A stretch of 23,208 nt of DNA, from assembly GCA_023409615.1 (NCBI GenBank), contig JAEYRF010000216.1:1-23208 (forward strand), written 5' to 3'. The position numbers were made by a program, and so were the translations under genes. The stretch's first letter is position 1; each line of letters starts with the position of its first letter. A model generated the notes under the pieces. That model was given only the letters and a program-made list of their open reading frames with translations, was not told where the DNA came from and searched no databases. The DNA is from Bacillota bacterium. GTDB lineage: Bacteria; Bacillota; Clostridia; Acetivibrionales; DTU013. Shown one piece after another: positions 8,515 through 16,258 of this stretch.

Positions 8515-9669
8515 ATGAGTAAGAAATTGTTATCAATCGTTCTTTGCCTCGTAATGGTTGCTTCATTGTTAGCAGGCTGCGGAGGCGGCGCTGCTAAGCC
8601 AGCTGACAAACCAGCTGCAAATGATCCCGCTCCGAGTAAACCAGCAGATCCGGCACCTGATGCTAAGCCAGTTGAAGCTGCAGGTCAGAATTTCGCAATT
8701 ATCGTAAAGAGCTACCAGTCAACCTATTGGCTCGCTGCAGTTAAGGGAGCAACAGATCAAATGAATGCTAAGGGTGTTACCTGCACATTTAATGGTCCTA
8801 ACTCCGAATCTGACATCGCTGATCAGGTTCAAATGTTTAACGATGCAATAAACAGCAAGCCCGCCGGAATTGGTCTTGCAGCTTGTGATGCTTCTGCTAT
8901 GCTCGATTCACTTCAGGCAGCAAAAGAAGCTGGTATTCCTGTTATCTGCTTTGACTCAGGTATTCCGGATGCACCGGCTGGATCAGTTCTTGCTACAGCT
9001 TCCACAGATAACTATAAAGCAGGCGTTACAGCTGCCGAAGGTATCTGGAAGGCTCTCGAAGCCAGAGTAAAAGGAGCAAGCGGTAAAGTAAGAATCGGCG
9101 TTGTTAATCAGGATGCTACATCCGAATCAATTACAAGCCGTGGTCTTGGTTTTATCGACAAAATCACAGAGCTTGCAAAAGCTGCAGGAAAATCTGTAGC
9201 AGTTGTAGGAAATGACTACTTTGTAGGCAAAGCAAAAGATAAGGGTGATGAAGCTTCTGCTAACGTTATTATCGAAGCTCGTGTTCCTTCACAGACAACA
9301 ACTGAGCTTTGCGCAACAGAAGCAAGTGCAATTTTGAATCAGTCTGACACGATTGGTATCTTCGGATCCAACCAGGTTTCTGCAGAAGGTATCCTTACTG
9401 CAAATCAGAACCTGAGCGTATTGGGAAGCACTGATGATAAGGTTATCGCAGTTGGTTTTGATGCCGGTTCCATAATTAAGACAGCTGTTAAAGATGGCAC
9501 AATGTATGGTGCTGTTACACAGTCTCCTTTGAAGATGGGTCAGGTTACAATTGATCTGTTGATTGCCGCAGCAAAGGGCGAAGCTGTATCTGATGTTGAT
9601 ACAGGCGGAGCATGGTATAACAAGGACAATATTGAAGATCCAAGTATTGCTCCTAACCTTTATGACTAA
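8515..9669 (+). CDS. Sugar ABC transporter substrate-binding lipoprotein (Peripla_BP_4)
   Basis: A 384-residue extracellular binding lipoprotein behind an excellent AAGGAGGAAG ribosome binding site, 39 nt after the second permease. Residues 1-21 are a signal peptide with lipobox LAGC (C22 lipidated). A Pro/Ala/Lys/Asp-rich tether follows (about 26-56), then the bilobed ribose/galactose-type domain: FAIIVKSYQSTYW at the first strand, GIPVICFDSGIPD in the hinge region and VIAVGFDAGS in the C-lobe. It is the importer's own binding subunit. Codons look strongly biased (many GCA, GCT, GTT, AAA), consistent with high expression, as expected because binding proteins exceed their transporters. Compared with the sensory lipoprotein at 3689, it has the long tether and extra sequence in the C-lobe. 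Ligand unknown. Confidence 0.92.
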   Translation: MSKKLLSIVLCLVMVASLLAGCGGGAAKPADKPAANDPAPSKPADPAPDAKPVEAAGQNFAIIVKSYQSTYWLAAVKGATDQMNAKGVTCTFNGPNSESDIADQVQMFNDAINSKPAGIGLAACDASAMLDSLQAAKEAGIPVICFDSGIPDAPAGSVLATASTDNYKAGVTAAEGIWKALEARVKGASGKVRIGVVNQDATSESITSRGLGFIDKITELAKAAGKSVAVVGNDYFVGKAKDKGDEASANVIIEARVPSQTTTELCATEASAILNQSDTIGIFGSNQVSAEGILTANQNLSVLGSTDDKVIAVGFDAGSIIKTAVKDGTMYGAVTQSPLKMGQVTIDLLIAAAKGEAVSDVDTGGAWYNKDNIEDPSIAPNLYD

Positions 9670-9684
9670 TAATTAACTGAATCA

Positions 9685-9719
9685 AAGGGCCGAAATGGGT
9701 TAACTGTTTCGGCTCTTTG
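9685..9719 (+). terminator. Rho-independent terminator of the importer operon
   Basis: The stem AAGGGCCGAAA (9685-9695) pairs with TTTCGGCTCTT (9707-9717) with one G.U pair. An 11-nt loop separates the arms and a T-rich tract (TTTGTTTGTTTTG) follows. It begins 15 bp after the stop codon. Confidence 0.82.
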
Positions 9720-9778
9720 TTTGTTTTGTATATTTTTTGTCGAAATTGAAGTATAATCATATTATGGAGGTGGCTTGC

Positions 9779-11584
9779 ATGAGAAAGGGTATGAAAAAAC
9801 AAAATATTATAGATGTACCAGTGAAAAGCCTAAATGCCAGTAATGATATAAAAGAGTCATTTATCCATAAGGTGAGAAAATTATTTTTAAGCAGTATTGC
9901 GAAAAAAGTCGCATTAGTTTTTTCGATCAGTATTCTAATTTTAGGTATGTTAATTGTATTTATCATGTTAAAATCAATACAATTTAAGAATGAGTATAAC
10001 GCTCTTGTCAATAATATCTTTAATATTAATGAATTTAAAGTCAACATTATATCTCAGCCGAATAAGATCATGAATTCCTGCCTTGTGGGGGACGACCTCG
10101 AAAAAGGCTCACAAATTGAAAGTGCCAAGGCAATATTGACCTTTCTTGATAAATTGCAGTCAGATATAGAAACAGATCAAAAGTATTTTGGTAATCTCGG
10201 GGCTATAAATGCTGTCAGGAAACCAACTGAGAACTATATTGCTTATATACAGGAAATATATGATATGGGCACTGATGGGAAATATCCTGCTGTTACTCCC
10301 GATATCCAGAAGATAATCAAGGATATGGGTGTTGAGGGAAGTCAGATTTCAAATAATCTTTCCAGTCTTCTTACATTGGAACTAGGAAGAAGTTCAGATT
10401 TGCAGCAGGAAATTGATAGAAATTTCAAAGAATTGATTATATTGTGTATCGTGATTTTTGTGCTTGCGGTTATTATCAGTATATTTTTATTTGTATTAAT
10501 TATTAAGCATATTACCTCTTCCATTAAGCAGCTAAGAACTGAGTTGTTATATATGTCTGAGGGCGATTTATCACGTGGAAAAGTAGATATCAGGTCAAAT
10601 GATGAAATTGAACAGTTGGCATATAATTTTAATATTATGAGTGAGAATCTGAAAAAAGTAATTGCAAATGTCAGGAAAGCAGCTATTGAGATAAAGGATG
10701 CAGCTGAGGTTGTATCAAGAAGTACTGTCGAAAATGAAAAGGGAAGTGAAAATATCTCCACCGCACTTGATAATATGGCGCAAAGCATGGATAATCAAAA
10801 AACTGAGACGAATAATGCAATTGATTTAATGAAGAAAATCAAGATTATTTCACAGGATGTTAATACAAAAGTATCTGACATATCTTTAAGTGCAGCCAAT
10901 GCATTGAAAAAGGCAGAGATTGGAAACGTTAATCTTTCTGAATATATGATTCAGCTAAAGGATGTTAATAAGACTATGGAAGATGTCGTTCAGGTATCAG
11001 ATGTATTCATTAAACAGACCAGTGAAATGAACAGTATTTTGGGACTAATCAATGGTATTTCAAATCAAACGAATTTACTTTCGCTGAATGCTTCTATTGA
11101 AGCAGCACGTGCAGGTAATGCCGGAAAGGGATTTGCAGTGGTTGCTGATGAGATCCGCAAATTATCAGATAATTCTAAGCATCTTGTCGAGCAGATTGCA
11201 AACATTGTTAATACTATTCAATTGTCAATGAATGATATGACACAGAAATTGGCAAACAGCCGTGACGAATTAGAGAAGAGTAATGATATGGTAAATATAA
11301 CAATGGGAAGCTTCCAAGATATAAGGGATGCAAATAATGTTGAATGTGAAATGGTTTTAGATATAAAGAGGATGATGGAAGAGCTTTTCGTAGATGTTAC
11401 GAATATTGCTGACAGTATGGAAAGAATTGAATATGCCACAAACGAGAATACAATGGTATCACAGGACATTTCAGCAACTGTCCAGGAGGAAACAGCCAAC
11501 CTGGAAGAAGTAACAAGCAGAATGGAACTACTAGAGAATTTAACAAAAAATCTTGAGGATCTGGTGTTGAAATTCAAATTATGA
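9779..11584 (+). CDS. Methyl-accepting chemotaxis protein
   Basis: A 601-residue chemoreceptor. The start is the ATG at 9779 behind GGAGGTGG; an in-frame TTG at 9737 has no ribosome binding site and would overlap the -10 TATAAT (9752-9757; no convincing -35 was found). TM1 is at about 44-66, an extracellular helical ligand domain of about 150 residues follows (four-helix-bundle-like by length and periodicity), TM2 is at about 220-243, HAMP at about 244-296, then a long coiled signalling domain. The conserved hairpin tip reads NLLSLNASIEAARAGNAGKG, the CheA/CheW-contacting site. It does not end in the pentapeptide that tethers CheR in enterobacteria. It lies right after a sugar-binding protein, so sensing that sugar, directly or through the bound lipoprotein, is a reasonable guess. 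Its last 6 bp overlap the convergent gene on the other strand. Confidence 0.93.
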   Translation: MRKGMKKQNIIDVPVKSLNASNDIKESFIHKVRKLFLSSIAKKVALVFSISILILGMLIVFIMLKSIQFKNEYNALVNNIFNINEFKVNIISQPNKIMNSCLVGDDLEKGSQIESAKAILTFLDKLQSDIETDQKYFGNLGAINAVRKPTENYIAYIQEIYDMGTDGKYPAVTPDIQKIIKDMGVEGSQISNNLSSLLTLELGRSSDLQQEIDRNFKELIILCIVIFVLAVIISIFLFVLIIKHITSSIKQLRTELLYMSEGDLSRGKVDIRSNDEIEQLAYNFNIMSENLKKVIANVRKAAIEIKDAAEVVSRSTVENEKGSENISTALDNMAQSMDNQKTETNNAIDLMKKIKIISQDVNTKVSDISLSAANALKKAEIGNVNLSEYMIQLKDVNKTMEDVVQVSDVFIKQTSEMNSILGLINGISNQTNLLSLNASIEAARAGNAGKGFAVVADEIRKLSDNSKHLVEQIANIVNTIQLSMNDMTQKLANSRDELEKSNDMVNITMGSFQDIRDANNVECEMVLDIKRMMEELFVDVTNIADSMERIEYATNENTMVSQDISATVQEETANLEEVTSRMELLENLTKNLEDLVLKFKL

Positions 11585-13840
11585 TATATGTTGGGTGATT
11601 GAGGAGATCATTTCTACAGCGACACGGGCATTCTCCCTGGCATTCTCTTTCAATGCAGGTATGCTTTCTGAAAGACGATTGCTGATGGCCTCACGGTTTT
11701 GCCACACTTCTTCCGTCAGTTCCAGTAGATTTTCGTACTCAAGTGTACGTACATCACCGGCTGACGGTTGATTTATGATGTTCAGAAAGCCCTGGATCTT
11801 CGGGTCGTAGACCAGACCAACCAGGGGTACTGATGCTACTGCTGCAAATACCAGTGCATGGAGTCGCATGCCTAATAAGATGTTCATACCGGAGATCAAG
11901 TCATAAGTTTGATATATATTTAGTTTCTCCTTTACGATAGTGCATTTATTCTTCATCTTCGCCGCCACATTTTCCAATATGGGTACGTCATTCGGATGCT
12001 GCATAGGGATGAATACCGGATAAGCACCATGCTTGGATGCCATGATGTCAATGACTTGAGCGATGGCAGATTCATACTTCTCATGTTCTATCTTCTCGTG
12101 GCCTGGATATTTTCGCAATGATACACCTAACAGTGGCTTGTTGTTAAGAAGTCCTAATTGCTGCAAGATACCCGTATCAGGTTCGACACGATCATCGGTT
12201 ACGGTCAGTGCCGCATCAGATGTCAGAAGAATCCGCGGCTTGCCGATATCAAGGCTCTTCAGCTCTTCAAAGGACAGCGATTCTCTGAGTGTAATTACAT
12301 CAACCTGATTCATTATTTTCTTTGTCAGCAGCCTGTTCGTCGGCTTCTTTAGAGGACCTATGCCATTAGCGTAGAACATGACCTTCAGGTTCATCTTATT
12401 TGCAAGCCAAACTGTACTGAGGTAAAAGAATAAAGAGCGGGTGCTTGTGTTGTCCTGAAGCAGGTTTCCACCACCATATATAATTGCTCTTGAATTTTTC
12501 ATAGCTCTAAATATGCGCAGCATATTTATCCTGCTTATTGAGGGCACATTAAAATCCTTTGATGTGTCGATTGGGTTTTTAGATAGAATCAAGAGGCGTA
12601 TATCCGGTTTAAACCTTTTCAGATCATTGATGATAGACATCAGAAGGGCGTCATCACCTATATTTCTGAATCCATAATATCCTTGTACAATTGCATCGTA
12701 AAGTTTTTGTCCCTTTTCAGGCGCAGTCTGCTTATCCAGGATACTAGTATAGATGCTGCTTTGGGTCTTTGCCATACTTTCCACAGAGAAGTCATTAAGT
12801 GCCTTTTCATATAGATTTTCTCCCATGGCTGCCCGTTTATCTTCATCTGCCGCAAGCTCAAGGATTAGTTCGGAGAAACGTGTATTATCGCCGGGTTTAA
12901 ATAAATAGCCGTTCTTTCCGTGCTCTATAAGATCGGGTATACCGCCTACATGCGTGCTGATGGTTGCCTTTTTAAATCTGGCGCCCTCCAGGATGGAGTA
13001 GGGGAAACTTTCACTTATTGAGGTCAATACACTGATATCAATACTGCTCATCAGTTCATTGGGGTCATCCAGCCATCCGAGAAAAAATACCGTATCCTTC
13101 AGATCCAGACTTGCAGTTAGTGCTTCCAGGCGCCTGCGGTCCTCGCCGTCTCCTCCGATCAGGAATTTGACCTTCGGATTTTTATCTTTGACCAGCCTTG
13201 CAGTACGAACGATAGTCTCTATACTTTTTACAGGGTAGAGTCTTGCGGCTATACCAACGATGACATTATCGTCTTCAATAGTCAGATTGTATTTTTCAAT
13301 AAGCTTTGAACGTGAATATTTTGCCGTTGGGATGGAGAAATCCATTCCATTATATAGCACATAAATATCAAGCGGGTTAAACTTTCTGTTGATCAGCATT
13401 TCTCTGAAGTTGCCCGAAACGGCAATGTGGTTTTGAATAAAGCGCAGAGCAATGGAATTGATGAGTCCAATTGTCATCCTTCTTGTAAAGCTGTGCATGT
13501 AGTCAAGACGGTAATCGCTGTGGACTGTGGTAACAGTTGGCAGTGCTGTCATTCGCCTTGCTGCAAGAGAAAACATATTAGCCTTTGCACCGTGTGAGTG
13601 GATAAGGTCATATTCTCCCTGACGGATCATAGCGGTTACCTTCCGGATGTCTGAAAAAATATTTCCGGATTTGACTACTGTAACATCGATGCCCATTTCG
13701 CGGGCTTCATCGGCAAATACACCGGGGCGGAGACTGATGAGCTTGACCTCCATATGTCGGGACAGCTCCTTAAGAAGATACAACACATGTGTTTTTGCAC
13801 CTCCGGTGTCGCCGCCGCCGATTAAATGAACAATTCTCAT
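11579..13840 (-). CDS. GT4 glycosyltransferase fused to CsaB-type polysaccharide pyruvyl transferase
   Basis: This two-domain protein has 753 residues from the ATG at 13840 (6 nt after GGGAGG); an ATG one codon earlier at 13843 is also possible but too close to the ribosome binding site. Residues 1-370 are a complete GT-B fold family-4 glycosyltransferase: VHLIGGGDTGGAKTHV at the N-terminus and the EX7E motif ESFPYSILE near 278-286. After a short linker, residues 383-740 form a pyruvyl transferase domain (PS_pyruv_trans/CsaB): GYYGFRNIGDDALL, IIYGGGNLLQD, ANGIGP and GMRLHALVFAA. CsaB adds ketal-pyruvate from phosphoenolpyruvate to the secondary wall polymer, making the ligand for SLH-domain surface proteins. 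The fusion suggests that one protein adds a sugar and pyruvylates the same polymer. It is the last gene of its operon and no terminator is visible before it meets the chemoreceptor gene. Confidence 0.9.
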   Translation of the reverse strand: MRIVHLIGGGDTGGAKTHVLYLLKELSRHMEVKLISLRPGVFADEAREMGIDVTVVKSGNIFSDIRKVTAMIRQGEYDLIHSHGAKANMFSLAARRMTALPTVTTVHSDYRLDYMHSFTRRMTIGLINSIALRFIQNHIAVSGNFREMLINRKFNPLDIYVLYNGMDFSIPTAKYSRSKLIEKYNLTIEDDNVIVGIAARLYPVKSIETIVRTARLVKDKNPKVKFLIGGDGEDRRRLEALTASLDLKDTVFFLGWLDDPNELMSSIDISVLTSISESFPYSILEGARFKKATISTHVGGIPDLIEHGKNGYLFKPGDNTRFSELILELAADEDKRAAMGENLYEKALNDFSVESMAKTQSSIYTSILDKQTAPEKGQKLYDAIVQGYYGFRNIGDDALLMSIINDLKRFKPDIRLLILSKNPIDTSKDFNVPSISRINMLRIFRAMKNSRAIIYGGGNLLQDNTSTRSLFFYLSTVWLANKMNLKVMFYANGIGPLKKPTNRLLTKKIMNQVDVITLRESLSFEELKSLDIGKPRILLTSDAALTVTDDRVEPDTGILQQLGLLNNKPLLGVSLRKYPGHEKIEHEKYESAIAQVIDIMASKHGAYPVFIPMQHPNDVPILENVAAKMKNKCTIVKEKLNIYQTYDLISGMNILLGMRLHALVFAAVASVPLVGLVYDPKIQGFLNIINQPSAGDVRTLEYENLLELTEEVWQNREAISNRLSESIPALKENARENARVAVEMISSITQHIS

Positions 13841-13857
13841 CATGAACCTCCCGCTGT

Positions 13858-14556
13858 TTACTGCTCGTTGTTATTGCTTATAATTTTCCTTGCGGCAATC
13901 GTTCGGCATGCTTTCTCGAATTGCTCGGAAAGTAGCTGCGCATTGCCGTTTGGAATGTAACAGAGAGTATCTTGTGAGATTGCGGCTTCATTGTCCGCCA
14001 CTATTTTCTCATAAGTCTCTTTGCTTCCGGTAATGATGCAGTCTGCCTCAGCTATGACCCGGTTTATCAGCTTCCTGTCAAAACGCTCTTTGATTTTTCT
14101 GCTGAGATCCGGCAGCGGATCACATATATCCGCGACCCATGGTACACCGGGGTACTTTTTCTTAAGCCGCAGGCCGATCAGATGGGCGCTCGAAGGTGGT
14201 GATACAGTATAGATCATATCAATACCTTCATTTTTTGCAGCACGGATTGCCTTCCGAACAGAAAATAATTCCCAGAGCCTTTCAGGGTCGGGGATCAGCA
14301 AGGATGACAATGCTTTTCCGATGGGCTGAAGGAATCCTGGGAGACTTTCAGGTTCCCAAGGACTTGTCCGGATAACATCGGTGTCCTCGAGAACCTGATT
14401 ATATTTATTATTTTTTGCGGTTTCACGTACTGTATGTGTGAGTACAAAAGGCGCCCAGCCATAGTTGGGTAACTGCCTTACAAAGTTGGTAGATCTCTCG
14501 GATCCCGCGCTTTCTGCAGGCGGGAAGAGGTAAGCGATCAATAATACTTTCTTCAT
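13858..14556 (-). CDS. Single-domain glycosyltransferase (N-terminal half of a GT4 fold)
   Basis: This 232-residue protein starts MKKVLLIAYLFPPAESAGSE, the typical N-terminal acceptor-side Rossmann domain of GT4 enzymes. It includes the SPPSSAHLIGLRLKKKYPGV helix region, the WVADICDP motif and ITGSKETYEKI. It stops right after IPNGNAQLL, which in a normal enzyme of about 400 residues is the hinge leading into the nucleotide-sugar-binding domain. That whole C-domain, with the EX7E motif, is absent. The reading frame shows no break, and the next gene starts 17 nt later with its own complete GT4. It could be a decayed enzyme, a half working with another chain, or an accessory protein. Its last codons share 13 bases with the end of the small gene just upstream (14562). 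The start has only a weak ribosome binding site and lies 5 nt after that gene. Confidence 0.72.
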   Translation of the reverse strand: MKKVLLIAYLFPPAESAGSERSTNFVRQLPNYGWAPFVLTHTVRETAKNNKYNQVLEDTDVIRTSPWEPESLPGFLQPIGKALSSLLIPDPERLWELFSVRKAIRAAKNEGIDMIYTVSPPSSAHLIGLRLKKKYPGVPWVADICDPLPDLSRKIKERFDRKLINRVIAEADCIITGSKETYEKIVADNEAAISQDTLCYIPNGNAQLLSEQFEKACRTIAARKIISNNNEQ

Positions 14557-14561
14557 ATCTT

Positions 14562-14723
14562 TTACTGCTCGTTATTCTCTTCAGGTTTGTAAGGGATTGC
14601 TTTTGTAAATAATCTGATAATCAGATAGAAAACTATCAGTACAAAAAATACTCCTAACATTCCGATTAATGTAACAATGATTCCTTTTTCAAAATCGGAA
14701 CCGTTCATTAATGCATTAAACAT
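14562..14723 (-). CDS. OadG-like small membrane subunit of a sodium pump decarboxylase
   Basis: This 53-residue protein starts at an ATG with GGAGGATATATT upstream and lies 33 nt after the OadB gene. One transmembrane helix at about 17-40 contains the segment GIIVTLIGMLGVFFVLIVF, which resembles the OadG gamma-subunit pattern (a Gly-rich GM..VF start of the helix), followed by a basic patch and the acidic tail KPEENNEQ. Usual OadG proteins have about 80 residues; this one lacks the Pro/His-rich C-terminal part that binds zinc and the alpha subunit. With OadB next to it, the pair would form the membrane part of a Na+-translocating decarboxylase. Gene prediction with a 60-residue cutoff would miss it. 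Confidence 0.72.
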   Translation of the reverse strand: MFNALMNGSDFEKGIIVTLIGMLGVFFVLIVFYLIIRLFTKAIPYKPEENNEQ

Positions 14724-14756
14724 AATATATCCTCCTATAAATTCTGCACGCTCATT

Positions 14757-16001
14757 TTATCCTACTAGCAACGGTACCAGCACAAGGACCAGACCACCGG
14801 CTACGATGGAGCCAAGCTGACCGGAAACATTTGAACTGACTGCCTGCATCAGCACAAAGTTCGTTGGATCTTCCTTTTGGGCCATTCTCTGGATGACTCT
14901 GGCAGACATCGGGAATGCAGATATTCCGGCTGCGCCAATCATCGGGTTGAACTTGTTGCCTTCCTTGCGGAACAGGTTGAGGAACTTGGCAAAGAGCACA
15001 CCACCGGCTGTATCAAATACAAACGCGACAAGGCCCATAGCCAGTATCAACAATGTTGTAGGCTGGAGGAAATCCTCTGCAAGCATAGTAGAACCAATTG
15101 TAATACCAAGCAGCAGCGTGACGAGGTTTGAAAGCTCGTTCTGTGCCGCCTGTGAAAGTCTTTCAAGTACACCGCATTCGCGGATCAGATTACCAAACAT
15201 CAGTGAGCCGACAAGCGGTACACTCAACGGGGAGACAAGACCGGCAATGATCGTTACTGCGATAGGGAATGCGATCAATACAAATCTGGATACTTTCTCT
15301 TCCTTGTATTCCATTCTTATCATACGCTCTTTTTTGGAAGTTAAAAGCTTAATTACAGGCGGTTGAATAATCGGGACAAGTGACATATACGAGTACGCCG
15401 CAACGGATATTGGCGCGAAATACTCCTTGGCAAACTTACTTGCTACGTAGATTGCTGTCGGACCATCTGCAGCACCGATGATGCCGATTGCTGCGGCTGG
15501 CTTGAGATCAAAGCCCAGCAGAACAGCTACCAGCATAGTGGCAAATATGCCAAACTGAGCTGCTGCTCCAAAGAATATCATTACTGGATTTTTGAAAAGC
15601 GGGGTAAAATCGATCATTGCGCCGACACCTACGAATATTAAGACCGGGAACAGCTCTGTTAATATACCTGCGTTAAGAAGTATGTCAAGAAAACCCGGAT
15701 CGTACTTAAAAGCCTGTCCATTTTCAAAGATATAGTTCAGCTTATCTTCAAACAAGCCTCTTGCTTCGGGATTGTTCATGACCAATTGGGTCACATAGGG
15801 ATCAAGTTCTTTTGCAGTTGCGAACTTCACAACAGCCTGGGGTAAATTAACCAGAATGGCGCCGAAACCAATCGGTAAAAGTAACATAGGTTCATAATTC
15901 TTTTTAATGGCCAGGAAAATCAGCACCAAACCTACCACATACATGATGAGCATCTGGATATTGATTTCCGTAAAGCCTGCTAGCAAATCCTTTAGTTCCA
16001 T
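14757..16001 (-). CDS. Sodium ion-translocating decarboxylase, beta subunit (OadB family)
   Basis: A 414-residue polytopic membrane protein with about nine to eleven hydrophobic segments. It starts at an ATG 5 nt after AGGAGAG. In oxaloacetate, methylmalonyl-CoA and glutaconyl-CoA decarboxylases the beta subunit releases CO2 from carboxybiotin and exports Na+. The hallmark motif IIGAADGPTAIYVA is present, with the Asp known as essential in the Klebsiella enzyme (D203). Also present are the SVAAYSYMSLVPIIQPP segment with the conserved Tyr/Ser region, and a C-terminal GGVLFAKFLNLF...NPMIGAAGISAFPMSARV region. No alpha (carboxyltransferase) or biotin-carrier gene lies in the window, so the substrate is unknown. 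It heads a four-gene operon with the small OadG-like peptide and two glycosyltransferase genes. Confidence 0.93.
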   Translation of the reverse strand: MELKDLLAGFTEINIQMLIMYVVGLVLIFLAIKKNYEPMLLLPIGFGAILVNLPQAVVKFATAKELDPYVTQLVMNNPEARGLFEDKLNYIFENGQAFKYDPGFLDILLNAGILTELFPVLIFVGVGAMIDFTPLFKNPVMIFFGAAAQFGIFATMLVAVLLGFDLKPAAAIGIIGAADGPTAIYVASKFAKEYFAPISVAAYSYMSLVPIIQPPVIKLLTSKKERMIRMEYKEEKVSRFVLIAFPIAVTIIAGLVSPLSVPLVGSLMFGNLIRECGVLERLSQAAQNELSNLVTLLLGITIGSTMLAEDFLQPTTLLILAMGLVAFVFDTAGGVLFAKFLNLFRKEGNKFNPMIGAAGISAFPMSARVIQRMAQKEDPTNFVLMQAVSSNVSGQLGSIVAGGLVLVLVPLLVG

Positions 16002-16065
16002 GGTATCTCTCCTGTATCTATTAGTATGTAGAAATAGAACTCTTACATCCTTATTTCCAACCTAT

Positions 16066-16094
16066 AGTATAACTAATAGTGAGGTATTAATCAA
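16066..16094 (-). promoter_or_regulatory. Sigma-A promoter of the oadB-glycosyltransferase operon
   Basis: Read on the minus strand, TTGATT (16094-16089) is followed after 17 nt by TATACT (16071-16066). Transcription would start near 16059, about 58 nt before the oadB ATG. No other convincing promoter is seen before the downstream genes, whose gaps are 5 to 33 nt. Confidence 0.6.
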
Positions 16095-16183
16095 TTAAAA
16101 AATATGTTGTCATATTTCGCTCTTATCTATATGGGCATATGGATGGTTGATATGGCGAAAAAAGTATGATAATGTATAACTTG

Positions 16184-16209
16184 GCGGTAATAGTCATTAC
16201 TATTGCCGC
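16184..16209. other. 11-bp inverted repeat in the divergent oadB/DUF72 region
   Basis: GCGGTAATAGT (16184-16194) faces ACTATTGCCGC (16199-16209) across a 4-nt loop, with one G.T pair. No T tract follows, so it is not a clear terminator. It lies about 50 bp before the DUF72 start. It may be an operator or a hairpin in the DUF72 leader. Confidence 0.45.
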
Positions 16210-16258
16210 TATTTATCACTATTGCAATTAATCAAGCATTTTCAGGTGGTGATGACCG

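Noticed and set aside
9737..9778. Longer chemoreceptor starting at TTG 9737
   Set aside because: It would run through the TATAAT at 9752 and lacks a ribosome binding site; ATG 9779 has GGAGGTGG.
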